Assembly (NCBI GenBank): GCA_947174015.1
Contig: CAMWHJ010000006.1
Coordinates: forward strand, 1 to 64,000
Direction: 5' to 3'
Length of the DNA: 64,000 nucleotides
From: an uncultured Lachnospiraceae bacterium
GTDB taxonomy: Bacteria; Bacillota; Clostridia; Lachnospirales; Lachnospiraceae
A program made the position numbers and the translations under genes. Of the stretch, positions 1 through 9,645 are shown piece after piece. Under the pieces are notes generated by a model. That model worked only from the letters and a program-made list of their open reading frames with translations, was not told where the DNA came from and searched no databases. Each line of letters starts with the position of its first letter. The stretch's first letter is position 1.

Positions 1-71
1 AAAAAATGAGATTCCATATTTTGGGAGGCAGTAACTATTCATGCGTTTGTCGTGCTAGGAGGATAGAATTT

Positions 72-647
72 ATGTTGTTAGGAGAACGAATAAAAAGAAT
101 ACGTACGTTCCGGGGCATGACACTGCGTGAATTAGGCTTGAAATTGGGATATGAGGAACGAAATGCTGATGTTCGTATAGCACAGTATGAATCCGGCTAT
201 CGCGTTCCCAAAAACAACACTTTAATGGAAATGGCTAAAATACTGAATGTCAATTATATCCATTTTATCAGTGTTACTCCCGGTTGTGCCGAGGATATTA
301 TGCTTACATTCCTTTGGCTTGACGAAGATGACCGCAGCACTATACATTTATTTCAGCTTGTCCGCAATCCCGGCAAATGCAATGCTTCTGATGATAAATC
401 GGTGCGTTACTATGACAATGATGATTGGTCTGTTCATGCTCCAGTAGGTATGTGGCTAGAATACGGTTTAGTCAATGATTTCATGCGTGAATGGTGTTTG
501 CGGAAAGAGCAGTTGAAGAACGGCGAGATTTCAGAGGACGAGTATTTTGAATGGAAAATAAACTGGCCTGCTACGAGTAGTAAAGTTGATTTCAATGGAA
601 AAGATGACCAAAAATGTAGCTATAATTGGCGAAAGAAGAAAGGATGA
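72..647 (+). CDS. XRE-family HTH regulator; start probably at 72, after AGGAGG at ~57
   Basis: N-terminal GERIKRIRTFRGMTLRELGLKLGYEE..ADVRIAQYE HTH; clear paralog of the 31443-32009 product (shared ADVRI.QYE, YGLVNDF, W..NWP). Confidence 0.8.
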   Translation: MLLGERIKRIRTFRGMTLRELGLKLGYEERNADVRIAQYESGYRVPKNNTLMEMAKILNVNYIHFISVTPGCAEDIMLTFLWLDEDDRSTIHLFQLVRNPGKCNASDDKSVRYYDNDDWSVHAPVGMWLEYGLVNDFMREWCLRKEQLKNGEISEDEYFEWKINWPATSSKVDFNGKDDQKCSYNWRKKKG

Positions 648-653
648 GAAAAA

Positions 654-1613
654 ATGACTTTTGACGAAATGATTGAAGATTTTAATAACTACATTCCAGA
701 ATTAAAAAATTTTAAAAGTTACTTATTATCTGATTCTCAAGGCATAAACACTAAATTACTTGGCGGCATACGAACTGAGCATATTATCGAAAGTATAGAT
801 TATAACATAGTGCATAACGGCTATACTTCAAAATCCATTGCTTCTAAATATGCCATAGCAATAGCACAATTTTACAGATATGCTATAGATCAAATGTGGT
901 TTGCAAACAATGATTTATTAGCTCAAATAAATTCATACCGGCTAAGCGAATCATCATATTACAATATGATAGGAAATTATATTAGGAGTAACCCAAAACT
1001 TGCCAAGAAAGCTGTCAAATCTCCCTGCACAAATACGGAAATAAACGACATTATAATAACTATAGATTCGTATTTTAGAGAATATGCAAATAATATTGAA
1101 TCTATGTCATTTTCAAAAGTTTCTTCAATGCTAGCAATTAAACTAATGATTTTAACGGGTGCAAAATATTCTGTCATTCGGGATTTAAAATTTAGTCATT
1201 TAAAACTTGACGAAAATACTATTACCATCCAAAAATATACTATAAGACTTCCTATCAATTTAAGCTTACAATTCCGAATTTTTTGTAAATTACGAGAAAA
1301 TGTTCTTATTTCATCTTCCGAATACCTATTTTGTAATCAAGATAGTTCTCAATGGCATAAATCCATTTATTCTGGAATTGCTGATTTCTTATCTGTCACA
1401 ATTTTAAGAATGGATACCACCGGAATTTCAAAATACGGAATTACTAATTTATTAAAAGCAGGTGTTAGTATTGTAGAAATAGAAAATCTAACTGGAGCAA
1501 AGGGAGACTTAATACGAGGTTGTATGCCCATTGGTCTTGAGTCAGATATCGATAAAGAAAACAGACTAATGAATATGAAATTAGCAAGTTCAGAACACTA
1601 TTATAAATTATAA
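654..1613 (+). CDS. Degenerate tyrosine-recombinase-like protein
   Basis: MLAIKLMILTGAKYSVIRDLKFSHLKLDENTITI resembles the integrase 'TGLRxSEL' segment, but catalytic Arg and HxxR are not recognisable. Confidence 0.5.
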   Translation: MTFDEMIEDFNNYIPELKNFKSYLLSDSQGINTKLLGGIRTEHIIESIDYNIVHNGYTSKSIASKYAIAIAQFYRYAIDQMWFANNDLLAQINSYRLSESSYYNMIGNYIRSNPKLAKKAVKSPCTNTEINDIIITIDSYFREYANNIESMSFSKVSSMLAIKLMILTGAKYSVIRDLKFSHLKLDENTITIQKYTIRLPINLSLQFRIFCKLRENVLISSSEYLFCNQDSSQWHKSIYSGIADFLSVTILRMDTTGISKYGITNLLKAGVSIVEIENLTGAKGDLIRGCMPIGLESDIDKENRLMNMKLASSEHYYKL

Positions 1614-1657
1614 AAACTCCATATAGGTATCAAAAAGGTATCACGCTCCATATCAAA

Positions 1658-1693
1658 AGCCGGGAAGTCCACTGTTTATGCGGCTTCCCGGCT
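1658..1693. terminator. Hairpin between the integrase-like gene and the att-like repeat
   Basis: AGCCGGGAAG (1658-1667) / CTTCCCGGCT (1684-1693). Confidence 0.5.
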
Positions 1694-1701
1694 CTCTGTT
1701 T

Positions 1702-1720
1702 ACTATTCAAACTCGACGTG
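1702..1720. repeat. guaA-tail / att-like copy 1
   Basis: Minus strand reads GTC GAG TTT GAA TAG = V-E-F-E-stop; compare guaA end I-E-F-E-stop. Confidence 0.6.
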
Positions 1721-1817
1721 TTCTTTGTTATTCTTAACTGTATTTGTTTAATTTTTGTACAGATACACACCTGTTTTTACTTCAATTACATTATTTATTC
1801 TGGCTTGCTGATTTTCT

Positions 1818-1839
1818 GTTGCCAAAATGTTGCCAAAAA
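1818..1839. repeat. 11-bp tandem direct repeat, candidate integrase arm site
   Basis: GTTGCCAAAAT GTTGCCAAAAA. Confidence 0.45.
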
Positions 1840-1953
1840 ATGTTATACTTAATTTGATTGTATAAATCACTTCAATATAATCAACTATTTATAACTCAAA
1901 TTTCAGCAAATTTATTTCTCCTTTTCGATTTTACCATCCCTCAACGTTCAAAA

Positions 1954-4206
1954 TCATTTCCCAGGGATGTCACATTGTGTTCTAACTTCTGGTCTAATAT
2001 CTGCAACAAATGCCCTTACAAAATAATTTTCCTTTTTATATTGAGGTTCTATTCCTTTTCCACAGTCACGCATACGCCCATCCATAATAAGCAAATATCC
2101 TACATGTACTTTTTTATTCTCCAAATAATGCACAACCTGTTCTACACCATGCATTGCATAACCAGAACTATAACCTCCTCCACACATTTTCAATTCTACA
2201 ATTGTTTTTATCCCATTTTTGAAACATAGATAAATATCCATTCTACCTGCTCCTATGTCTACTTCTTCCAATACCTCCAGTGCATCACCAAATCGTGCTT
2301 TCATAAATGTGTGCAATAAATCCTGTCCATGCTGTTCTGGAAATTTCCGCCATTTATGCTTTTGATGATCTGTCGTCCAGAACGACATTCTCTTTTCCGT
2401 TTTTAACAGCGTACAAAAATCCCGCAAGCATTGTTCAAAACTTTCTAATGTTACTGTTACCTGCCCTGAAAAATCATATAAATCACTCTCTAGCTGTCCC
2501 ACTTTTCCCTCCATAGAACAGGCATCAGAACAGGCCTCCAAAGCTTTATTCAAATAATCCTGAACACAATCCTGCTCTGGTAATTCTTTATTTGCCTTAA
2601 TCAGCCACCCCACTGCGGCTTCATATTGTCCACATTCGTATAACGATTTTCCTAATCGATAGAGTAATACTGGTGTCTCACCATACCTCTTTACTTGATC
2701 CCGAAAAAAAGCACACGCTTGATCCCATTTTTCACTTTTCCATAGCATTTCACCGTAGTCATTTCTTGTACCACTAAAATAAGGTCCTGCCTTCATGCTC
2801 TTTTCCATCCACGCTAGCGCTTTATCATATTCCCTGCAATTCCAATAGACTATGCCCATCCACCTTGCAATACACGCCTGCAGCTCCTTATCTTCTTTAT
2901 TATCCTGACATTTATTCCATGCAATCTCTGTTAATTCTAAAGCATTTTCCATATCTTTTGTTTGTATCGCACGAACTAAATAATATGCAGCTTGCAAAGT
3001 CATATCTTGCTGCATTAAAATTTCTGATTCTATTTTTTCCAATGCAACCTCATTTCCTCCTTTCAACACCGTAGTCAAATACTTTCGTAACTGATATGGC
3101 ACACTATCCTTTTGGGGTAAATATTTTTCATACCGTTTTAATTCCTCCTGATACATCATTTCATCTATATTTTCATGCATCATTTCAGAGAACAAATAGT
3201 TACTGTTTAAAATATTAATCTTATCTATTTCATTTCCTATAAGGCCTAGATTGTTATGTATTCGCAATGCACTTTTTACTTCTTCTTGTGCCCTCTTTAT
3301 TTCATCAAGCATTACATAAATGTGCGACTTTCTTAAATATAAACTTGCTAATAGATTCCCTTGCTCAATATTATTTTCATCTAATATTTTCATTGCCTTA
3401 TCCAAATAAGATAAAGCAACCTCTGGCTCACTTGTTTTGATATTTTCTGACAAACCGACCAGACTTGTTATATATTCCTTAATATTTCCTTCTAACAAAA
3501 AGGCCTCTGAAGCCCTCTTTTCATAATATGTTCCATCGGGATTATCAAGTCCGAGCATGCATGCAAGTCCCCTGTATGCCCATGGTTGTAACTTTCCCTT
3601 TTCATTTCCTTTCTCAATTACTTTATGGTAATAGCGACAAGCAGTTTCTCTCTTGCTATTTTGTGCTGCTGCATTTGCTTTACAAGTCCATAGGGTAATT
3701 AAAAAATCTTCATCTAAACCATCCTCATAATCACGTATATACCTATCAATAACATGTTCAATCTTACCATATCCCACACACCGCTCTGCAGCCACAATTA
3801 TCCCTTCCAATACTCGTTTCCTGTTTGGTGAAGCAAATAACTTTTCCATCGGAATTATGCTTATCGATGTCAATATCTGTTCCATATTTTTTCGCTTACC
3901 CATCCATACTTTCTCTTTTTGACACCCCTCTTCAAAAAAGAGAACGGCTTCCTCATATTCCTCTTTATCAACCAAATCTTTCAATTCATTGGCAAATTCC
4001 GTATTATAGTTGTCCAACGTATTTTTGAGTATATTTGATATATTACGAATTATATCCTCCTGCATACTATCCTCTTTTATTTCTTGCTCAATAAAAGATA
4101 GCATATAATCATTCTTTTGATCATACAGTTCATGTACTGTATATGTCTTCTCTTTTTTCTTCTTATTGTTTTCAGACAAGTTTTCCCCATCCTTTCTATA
4201 AAACAA
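1954..4206 (-). CDS. TPR-repeat protein with C-terminal PD-(D/E)XK nuclease-like domain
   Basis: Multiple TPR-like helical repeats; C-terminal GAGRMDIYLCFKNGIKTIVELKM...EQVVHYL fits a D..ExK..Q nuclease core. Confidence 0.75.
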   Translation of the reverse strand: MFYRKDGENLSENNKKKKEKTYTVHELYDQKNDYMLSFIEQEIKEDSMQEDIIRNISNILKNTLDNYNTEFANELKDLVDKEEYEEAVLFFEEGCQKEKVWMGKRKNMEQILTSISIIPMEKLFASPNRKRVLEGIIVAAERCVGYGKIEHVIDRYIRDYEDGLDEDFLITLWTCKANAAAQNSKRETACRYYHKVIEKGNEKGKLQPWAYRGLACMLGLDNPDGTYYEKRASEAFLLEGNIKEYITSLVGLSENIKTSEPEVALSYLDKAMKILDENNIEQGNLLASLYLRKSHIYVMLDEIKRAQEEVKSALRIHNNLGLIGNEIDKINILNSNYLFSEMMHENIDEMMYQEELKRYEKYLPQKDSVPYQLRKYLTTVLKGGNEVALEKIESEILMQQDMTLQAAYYLVRAIQTKDMENALELTEIAWNKCQDNKEDKELQACIARWMGIVYWNCREYDKALAWMEKSMKAGPYFSGTRNDYGEMLWKSEKWDQACAFFRDQVKRYGETPVLLYRLGKSLYECGQYEAAVGWLIKANKELPEQDCVQDYLNKALEACSDACSMEGKVGQLESDLYDFSGQVTVTLESFEQCLRDFCTLLKTEKRMSFWTTDHQKHKWRKFPEQHGQDLLHTFMKARFGDALEVLEEVDIGAGRMDIYLCFKNGIKTIVELKMCGGGYSSGYAMHGVEQVVHYLENKKVHVGYLLIMDGRMRDCGKGIEPQYKKENYFVRAFVADIRPEVRTQCDIPGK

Positions 4207-4620
4207 GTTATCATCTTCTCATTACTCTAAATCCTTGCTTATCAAATGACTTTTTATGAATTAATGGAAGGCATCAGAACCCAAATTTTTAATATCGTGA
4301 TGAATAATATAGTATTTTTACTAATTACAGGCTTCTTGTCATATTAAACTTTGAGATTTATGAAAATAATACATTATGGATGATATGTCGATTTGGTATA
4401 ACATGTCTCTTTCACAAGCCTGTTAAAATATAATTTACATTTAAGCAATTTAAGTTATATGTTTCTTTATAGAATTGGATTTACAAATATACATATTTGC
4501 AAAAGCATCAAAATAACAATATAATCATTTTGCTATAATTTTTATCACTGCTCTTATTGCGCATAATCTTCCAATGGCAACAAATTCATCTCATAAAAAT
4601 AAGAATCATAAATACTATAT

Positions 4621-4655
4621 AGATAGCAGGAAATCTCATAGATTTCCTGCTATCT
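4621..4655. terminator. Perfect 15-bp hairpin next to att-like copy 2
   Basis: AGATAGCAGGAAATC TCATA GATTTCCTGCTATCT. Confidence 0.55.
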
Positions 4656-4676
4656 AAAATAATCCATATTCTCTCG

Positions 4677-4693
4677 TACTACTCGAACTCGAT
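4677..4693. repeat. guaA-tail / att-like copy 2
   Basis: TACTACTCGAACTCGATAG; minus strand reads ATC GAG TTC GAG TAG = I-E-F-E-stop. Confidence 0.75.
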
Positions 4694-4789
4694 AGTTTAT
4701 ACTATATCTTGTGTCCAAAGAATTATAATACGCATCATTTCGTATAGAAATTCCAGATGTTATTCACATTATAATCCTTTATCCAGCTT

Positions 4790-4811
4790 TTTGCAAGAAA
4801 ATTGCAAGACA
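4790..4811. repeat. 11-bp tandem direct repeat, candidate integrase arm site (left end)
   Basis: TTTGCAAGAAA ATTGCAAGACA; matches the pair at 32127-32148. Confidence 0.6.
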
Positions 4812-4835
4812 AGATAAAATCCATAGCACTAAGCA

Positions 4836-5117
4836 TTACGAATTTTGCAATTCCAAAACTTTCTCTTTGGATAACTTACAGTATCTAATTATCTTTTCAA
4901 TAGGCTCACCATCTCGCAACATATCAAGTGCCATCTCTATCCTCCAATCATTCTGTGCATCATGGCGTTCGCTTTCCACATAAGTCCGCATCGCTTCCTC
5001 TTTATCATATAATACCATCATAATGTCCACGACCTCCTTTTCCCTGCTTTCCAAATACTCTTTCAGCACATTTCTGTCCTTACAAATGCGAATGGTTTCT
5101 AATATTGCTTTCTTCAT
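4836..5117 (-). pseudogene. C-terminal fragment resembling Rpn/transposase-associated PD-(D/E)XK family
   Basis: Only the C-terminal helical tail (MALDMLRDGEPIEKIIRYCKLSKEKVLELQ) is present; no nuclease core. Confidence 0.4.
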
Positions 5118-5159
5118 TCTGCCATATAGTTTATTTTAACCTACAATGATTTCTTTTTA

Positions 5160-6083
5160 TTATTCCAACCTATCAAACAGCTTTTCTTGAATTTCATTCC
5201 ATTCATCTATGTTACATACTCTTTTTCTCAAGTTGTCAACGTAAAGTTTTTCATCTATTCCCAATCGATTCAATATCACAATCCGATACAAATAACTCAT
5301 TTTCATTGCATACAAAGTTGCTTCTTTTCCATCAAACTGAGGAGTTCTTTGATTTATCTTTATATGCATTATATTAACACGAGTATTTACCAAACAAGTT
5401 AATATCTTTTCTATATCAAATTTCACTTCATTTTCAAACAAAATCTGTCCATAGTTATTAATGATTGTTCTCAAACAGGGTTTAAGATTCCCTTGTTCAC
5501 GAGGAAGTCTTTGTAAGGTTATATTTTCTTTCCCTATTATCTCTATTAATGATTCTGCGAGTTCAACAAGGAATGCACACTTTACGTCATTCGTAAATCC
5601 ACAATCACTCGTTGCATATAAATACATCTGATTAACAACACCTAGTTCTTCTAGCAGAACCTTCCACGAATCAAATAGTCTTTCAGATAAAACATCTTCA
5701 TAATTTAGTATTCGATCACTTTGCACTTTTACAAAACTTGCAGATGAAAAATATCGTAATCTTTGCACTTTTAAATGTGTAACTAATACATCATATGCAT
5801 GTTTATCTTCTGTGCCATGTATAACAATATCTTCTAATGGAACAAATGCACCATCAAAAATTTGCAGTAATCTTTCTAACTTCAAAAGCAATGAATACAA
5901 CTCAGATGCCTCAATTTCATTATCACATGTAAGTGTTATAATTCTTTTACCGACCTCTTCTATACAAATTTGAATTATTTTCGGTTCATGTATTATAAAC
6001 TCATACGGTTCTACACATCGCAACATTCCATTATTTACACAATATTGAGCCCTTAGTTTATTGCACTTAATCAAAATATCCAT
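5160..6083 (-). CDS. HEPN-motif protein, possibly ApeA-like
   Basis: C-terminal NTRVNIMHIK gives the Rx4H HEPN signature; encoded 9 bp after the Shedu-like gene. Confidence 0.5.
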   Translation of the reverse strand: MDILIKCNKLRAQYCVNNGMLRCVEPYEFIIHEPKIIQICIEEVGKRIITLTCDNEIEASELYSLLLKLERLLQIFDGAFVPLEDIVIHGTEDKHAYDVLVTHLKVQRLRYFSSASFVKVQSDRILNYEDVLSERLFDSWKVLLEELGVVNQMYLYATSDCGFTNDVKCAFLVELAESLIEIIGKENITLQRLPREQGNLKPCLRTIINNYGQILFENEVKFDIEKILTCLVNTRVNIMHIKINQRTPQFDGKEATLYAMKMSYLYRIVILNRLGIDEKLYVDNLRKRVCNIDEWNEIQEKLFDRLE

Positions 6084-6092
6084 ATTATCTCC

Positions 6093-6950
6093 TTACCAAG
6101 AATGATATGATTTCAATTTTCGAATATTATCTTCCAATCTATCAAAAGTTACAATTTTCACATTTTGCAAATCAAACATTGCTTGACTTCTAATCTCTAG
6201 TGCCTTTTCATCCATAAAATCTCTTCTACTAACCACAAGATAATAAAAAATTCTGTATATTGGTATGTCTATCCCCATCTGTACTAAGCCCGTGTTTTTC
6301 AAAAAATAATCTCTAAATTGGTTCATCCACCTCTGCCAATCCTTTATCTGTGTTAGTCCTTTTCTAACACTTTCCGATTCCATATTATCTGTACTTCTGC
6401 AATATGGTGTATTTGCTTTTTCAAATTCCACCAAAATAACACTATATCCATCAGAGCTTTTTCCTATTAACATATAATCGACCGCATATTCATTACCTAA
6501 CTTTTGTTCTGGAAATAAATATGCATCATGATGCCCAAAATTATAATCCAAGAATATCGACCCCGGAATATACCACTTTCTATTCGACTTTATGTACTGC
6601 TGTATTTGTTGTTCATTTTGAGATTCATAAATCACTTGATGATATTTGTCTGCTTCTTCATCAAAATCCAGTTTTTTATATTTTAAAAAATGTAAATAAT
6701 TATTAGGAAACAACGATCTCCTGTGCCATATAAATTCTCGAATATTCTCATCAGGATGCGAAAACCTTGGGAATTCCCTATTATTTTTTATCCCCCTTCT
6801 ATTTTCTATTTTTTCCTCTAATTTAAACGCTTTTTCCTCTTCTTCATTAAGGTACTTTGTATAATCTCTATCTTGTAAAACCATACTCACCATCTCTTTC
6901 CAAACTTTCTCCAATTGTGTGTTACATAAAAATAATTCCCCATTTCCCAA
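6093..6950 (-). CDS. Shedu/DUF4263-like nuclease
   Basis: NEYAVDYMLIGKSSDGYSVILVEFEKAN...GLTQIKDWQRWM matches the D..ExE..Q.W layout of DUF4263 proteins. Confidence 0.6.
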   Translation of the reverse strand: MGNGELFLCNTQLEKVWKEMVSMVLQDRDYTKYLNEEEEKAFKLEEKIENRRGIKNNREFPRFSHPDENIREFIWHRRSLFPNNYLHFLKYKKLDFDEEADKYHQVIYESQNEQQIQQYIKSNRKWYIPGSIFLDYNFGHHDAYLFPEQKLGNEYAVDYMLIGKSSDGYSVILVEFEKANTPYCRSTDNMESESVRKGLTQIKDWQRWMNQFRDYFLKNTGLVQMGIDIPIYRIFYYLVVSRRDFMDEKALEIRSQAMFDLQNVKIVTFDRLEDNIRKLKSYHSW

Positions 6951-7089
6951 ACAACATCAAACCAATTATCAAACCAATTTTTTATCTTTTTCATTTTGGT
7001 TTAATACCAAAAACGGCATAATTACTAACTTTTTTGCACTTCACACATTATTATTATCAAACCAGTCATTAAACCAATATCAAACCAAT

Positions 7090-8826
7090 TTACTCACTGG
7101 ATAATTCATTTTTGTTACTTTGAACCAAAATCCAGTTAGATATCTTTTTATTATCAGAATCTGTAGTAATAATACCCTTCCTTTTAAGTGCCGTAAGCAA
7201 AGTCAAAACTTTCCGTTCTTTCTGACTAGGCGAAAGAGTATCTGGAAACTTATCAATTAATAAATCACGCATTACTGCCCTATTTGCTTTTCCAAATTCC
7301 CGTAGATAATTAACTATCATATCCTGGTAGTATTTGTTATCAAATGCCCTATTTTTAATATACTGCGCCTTATCCTCCTCTGTCTTTGCAAGAGGAGCTG
7401 CCAAATATAAGTTATTTACCCGTCCTTCTACTAATTTATGTTTTCTTAGATGGGATGCCGCTTCCTTAGAAATAGGCTTACCCTTTTGTACCTGATCTAG
7501 TAAAAAGACAGTAACCAAATTGAGATCCTCATTATCATGGAGCAGATAAGTAAACTGCTCATTAATCTCTTTGCCATAAATCGACACCTCAACCCGATCT
7601 TTCGATGTAATATCATAATCTGGCAAAGGGAAGAATTTCTCCCGTTGAATATGAAACACACGTCGAATTCCCGTTGTTTCCGTATCAATCATCTTAAACA
7701 TAACCATGGCTTCCGCCAAAAGCTGATTTCGATAAAACGGAGATGTGTAGCCCGGATTCAAGATAGGCTCTATACTTCCTGGAATAAAACTGCCCGGATT
7801 TGTAAGAACCAACTTATCTTCAAATTCATTAACATAAATTCGCCCGCCTAAGCTATAATCAGAATGAGCAATACAGTTGTTAAGTAATTCCCTTAATACC
7901 CATGTATCATACTGCTTCGTTTCCATAGGAAACAGTGTCATTTGGTTGGGCATATATCTATAAGTAAGGTTTCGTATGTTTTTTAGGATTCTATCACTGA
8001 GTGTAATAAAAGGTATCTTGCAAATCTCATAGTCCTTTACCATCTCTTTTGAGTCGTAAATACGCCATGAAGCTTCTGGTACATTTTCAAACAAATAGTC
8101 ATATGCCGAATCTCCCAAAAGAAGCATTGCTGCGTTTGTAACTTTACCGTCTATAACCAACTTTCTTCTCTCAAGAAATTCTTCATCTGACATTTTATCT
8201 ACTTCATTAGATATATGTGGATCATTCATCTTTTCCTTATACTTTTCCCTTGCAACAACAATAGCCTCCTTATCCAAATGCCCAACTGTTGCGTTTGCCA
8301 CAAATCTTTTTGACCAATCTAACCTTACCTGACGGCGGATTCGTTCTCTTTTTTCCTCAGATAATGGTACAAGTGATTCACCATCTCGAGCATATTCCTG
8401 GTTTTGCCAACCAGTCGGGATAGCAGTAATTGCAGCTGGTATTTGAAACATTACCACCCTCTTTTCTTCTCCATCAACAATCGGAAAAACCTCATAAATG
8501 TCAATAAAAGACATACCTCCAGTTATACCAGAGCCAATCTCATGCTTTAAGGTATCCAACCCTTTGCTATTTCTGTACCCTGTACCAACAATTTTTCTTT
8601 CTTTGTTGTTTATGCCAAATACAAGCCAGCCATGCTGTAATCCTCGCAGGTTAGCCTCATTACTCAATGCTGAGAAATATCGTCCAATCTTGTCCCTGTC
8701 ATAGTCTTTTCCAGCCTCTTTAAACTCTATCACTTCATTTTCCCAATTATCAATCAATCCATAAAGTGTGAGTATCATCTCTTCTTTCTTTGATTTGTTA
8801 AATGACATAATATCCATATCTGGCAC
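7090..8826 (-). CDS. AlbA_2-domain / divergent AAA-4 type ATP-binding protein
   Basis: N-terminal EVIEFKEAGKDYDRDKIGRYFSALSNEANLRGLQHGWLVFGI; C-terminal winged-helix-like region. Confidence 0.75.
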   Translation of the reverse strand: MPDMDIMSFNKSKKEEMILTLYGLIDNWENEVIEFKEAGKDYDRDKIGRYFSALSNEANLRGLQHGWLVFGINNKERKIVGTGYRNSKGLDTLKHEIGSGITGGMSFIDIYEVFPIVDGEEKRVVMFQIPAAITAIPTGWQNQEYARDGESLVPLSEEKRERIRRQVRLDWSKRFVANATVGHLDKEAIVVAREKYKEKMNDPHISNEVDKMSDEEFLERRKLVIDGKVTNAAMLLLGDSAYDYLFENVPEASWRIYDSKEMVKDYEICKIPFITLSDRILKNIRNLTYRYMPNQMTLFPMETKQYDTWVLRELLNNCIAHSDYSLGGRIYVNEFEDKLVLTNPGSFIPGSIEPILNPGYTSPFYRNQLLAEAMVMFKMIDTETTGIRRVFHIQREKFFPLPDYDITSKDRVEVSIYGKEINEQFTYLLHDNEDLNLVTVFLLDQVQKGKPISKEAASHLRKHKLVEGRVNNLYLAAPLAKTEEDKAQYIKNRAFDNKYYQDMIVNYLREFGKANRAVMRDLLIDKFPDTLSPSQKERKVLTLLTALKRKGIITTDSDNKKISNWILVQSNKNELSSE

Positions 8827-8955
8827 TCCTCTTTTATAATATTAGGGAAACGGTAATTTTGTTATACCATCCATTTCTTCTTAATGTTATTGTATAAATT
8901 ATCAATACATCAAACTCTGTTCTACCCTTTTCAAACAAGTCAACATATTGACACA

Positions 8956-9645
8956 TTATGACCTTATAAACACCTTCATCCTCACCATTTCTTTCATAAC
9001 CTCTTCTATCTGCTTTGCCTTGTCATGAGAATCAATCAAAAATCCCATCTCAACATTTCCTTGCATTCCGTGATACGAAAGATTTGCCGACGATACAAGT
9101 GATTTCTTAACATCCGAAACTATTAGTTTTGCATGTAAAGCTGCCATCTTATCATCTTCTTGTTTCTGATACTCATATACTTGAAGAAATCGTGACCGGT
9201 ACACCATCAACCTATCAAGTGTATCCTTTTGCTTTTCGATATCATTTACATACAATCGTACATATACACCCTGCTGACTTTTCTTGATGATACTGTCCAG
9301 CATTTCAGCAAAATAATCTGAAATAGAATAGCCAGTTATTGTAAGACTCTTTTCCGTATTTTCTATCAGCCTACACAAGGTGTCTTTCGTTCTTAAAGTT
9401 TTCACTCGAAATGAATCAGGTGCAGTAAGAACTAAGTCTGCATGTTCAATTTTCTTTGACGAATACACCTTCATGCAGAGACTAATTATGTCAGTTATTT
9501 CCTCATCACTATACTTTGTAAAATGATTTCTTAATTCTATAATCACTTGATCAAACTGCGCATTTACACCATTTACAGAATAATTTTCAAGTGCGTCTAC
9601 TATTAGACCTGCGATGTATTCAATTTTCACACTTGTATTCCACAT
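8956..9645 (-). CDS. drmC: DISARM DrmC, phospholipase D-like
   Basis: PLD motif HAKLIVSDVKKSLVSSANLSYHGMQGNVEMG; start overlaps the drmB end by 19 nt. Confidence 0.8.
   Translation of the reverse strand: MWNTSVKIEYIAGLIVDALENYSVNGVNAQFDQVIIELRNHFTKYSDEEITDIISLCMKVYSSKKIEHADLVLTAPDSFRVKTLRTKDTLCRLIENTEKSLTITGYSISDYFAEMLDSIIKKSQQGVYVRLYVNDIEKQKDTLDRLMVYRSRFLQVYEYQKQEDDKMAALHAKLIVSDVKKSLVSSANLSYHGMQGNVEMGFLIDSHDKAKQIEEVMKEMVRMKVFIRS

Noticed and set aside
1858-4028. Plus-strand ORFs inside the TPR/nuclease gene
   Set aside because: Antisense of a strong 750-aa coding gene, with no independent family signal.
4207-4676. Retron or ncRNA in the AT-rich gap left of att-like copy 2
   Set aside because: No reverse transcriptase nearby and no clear structure other than the terminator-like hairpin at 4621-4655.
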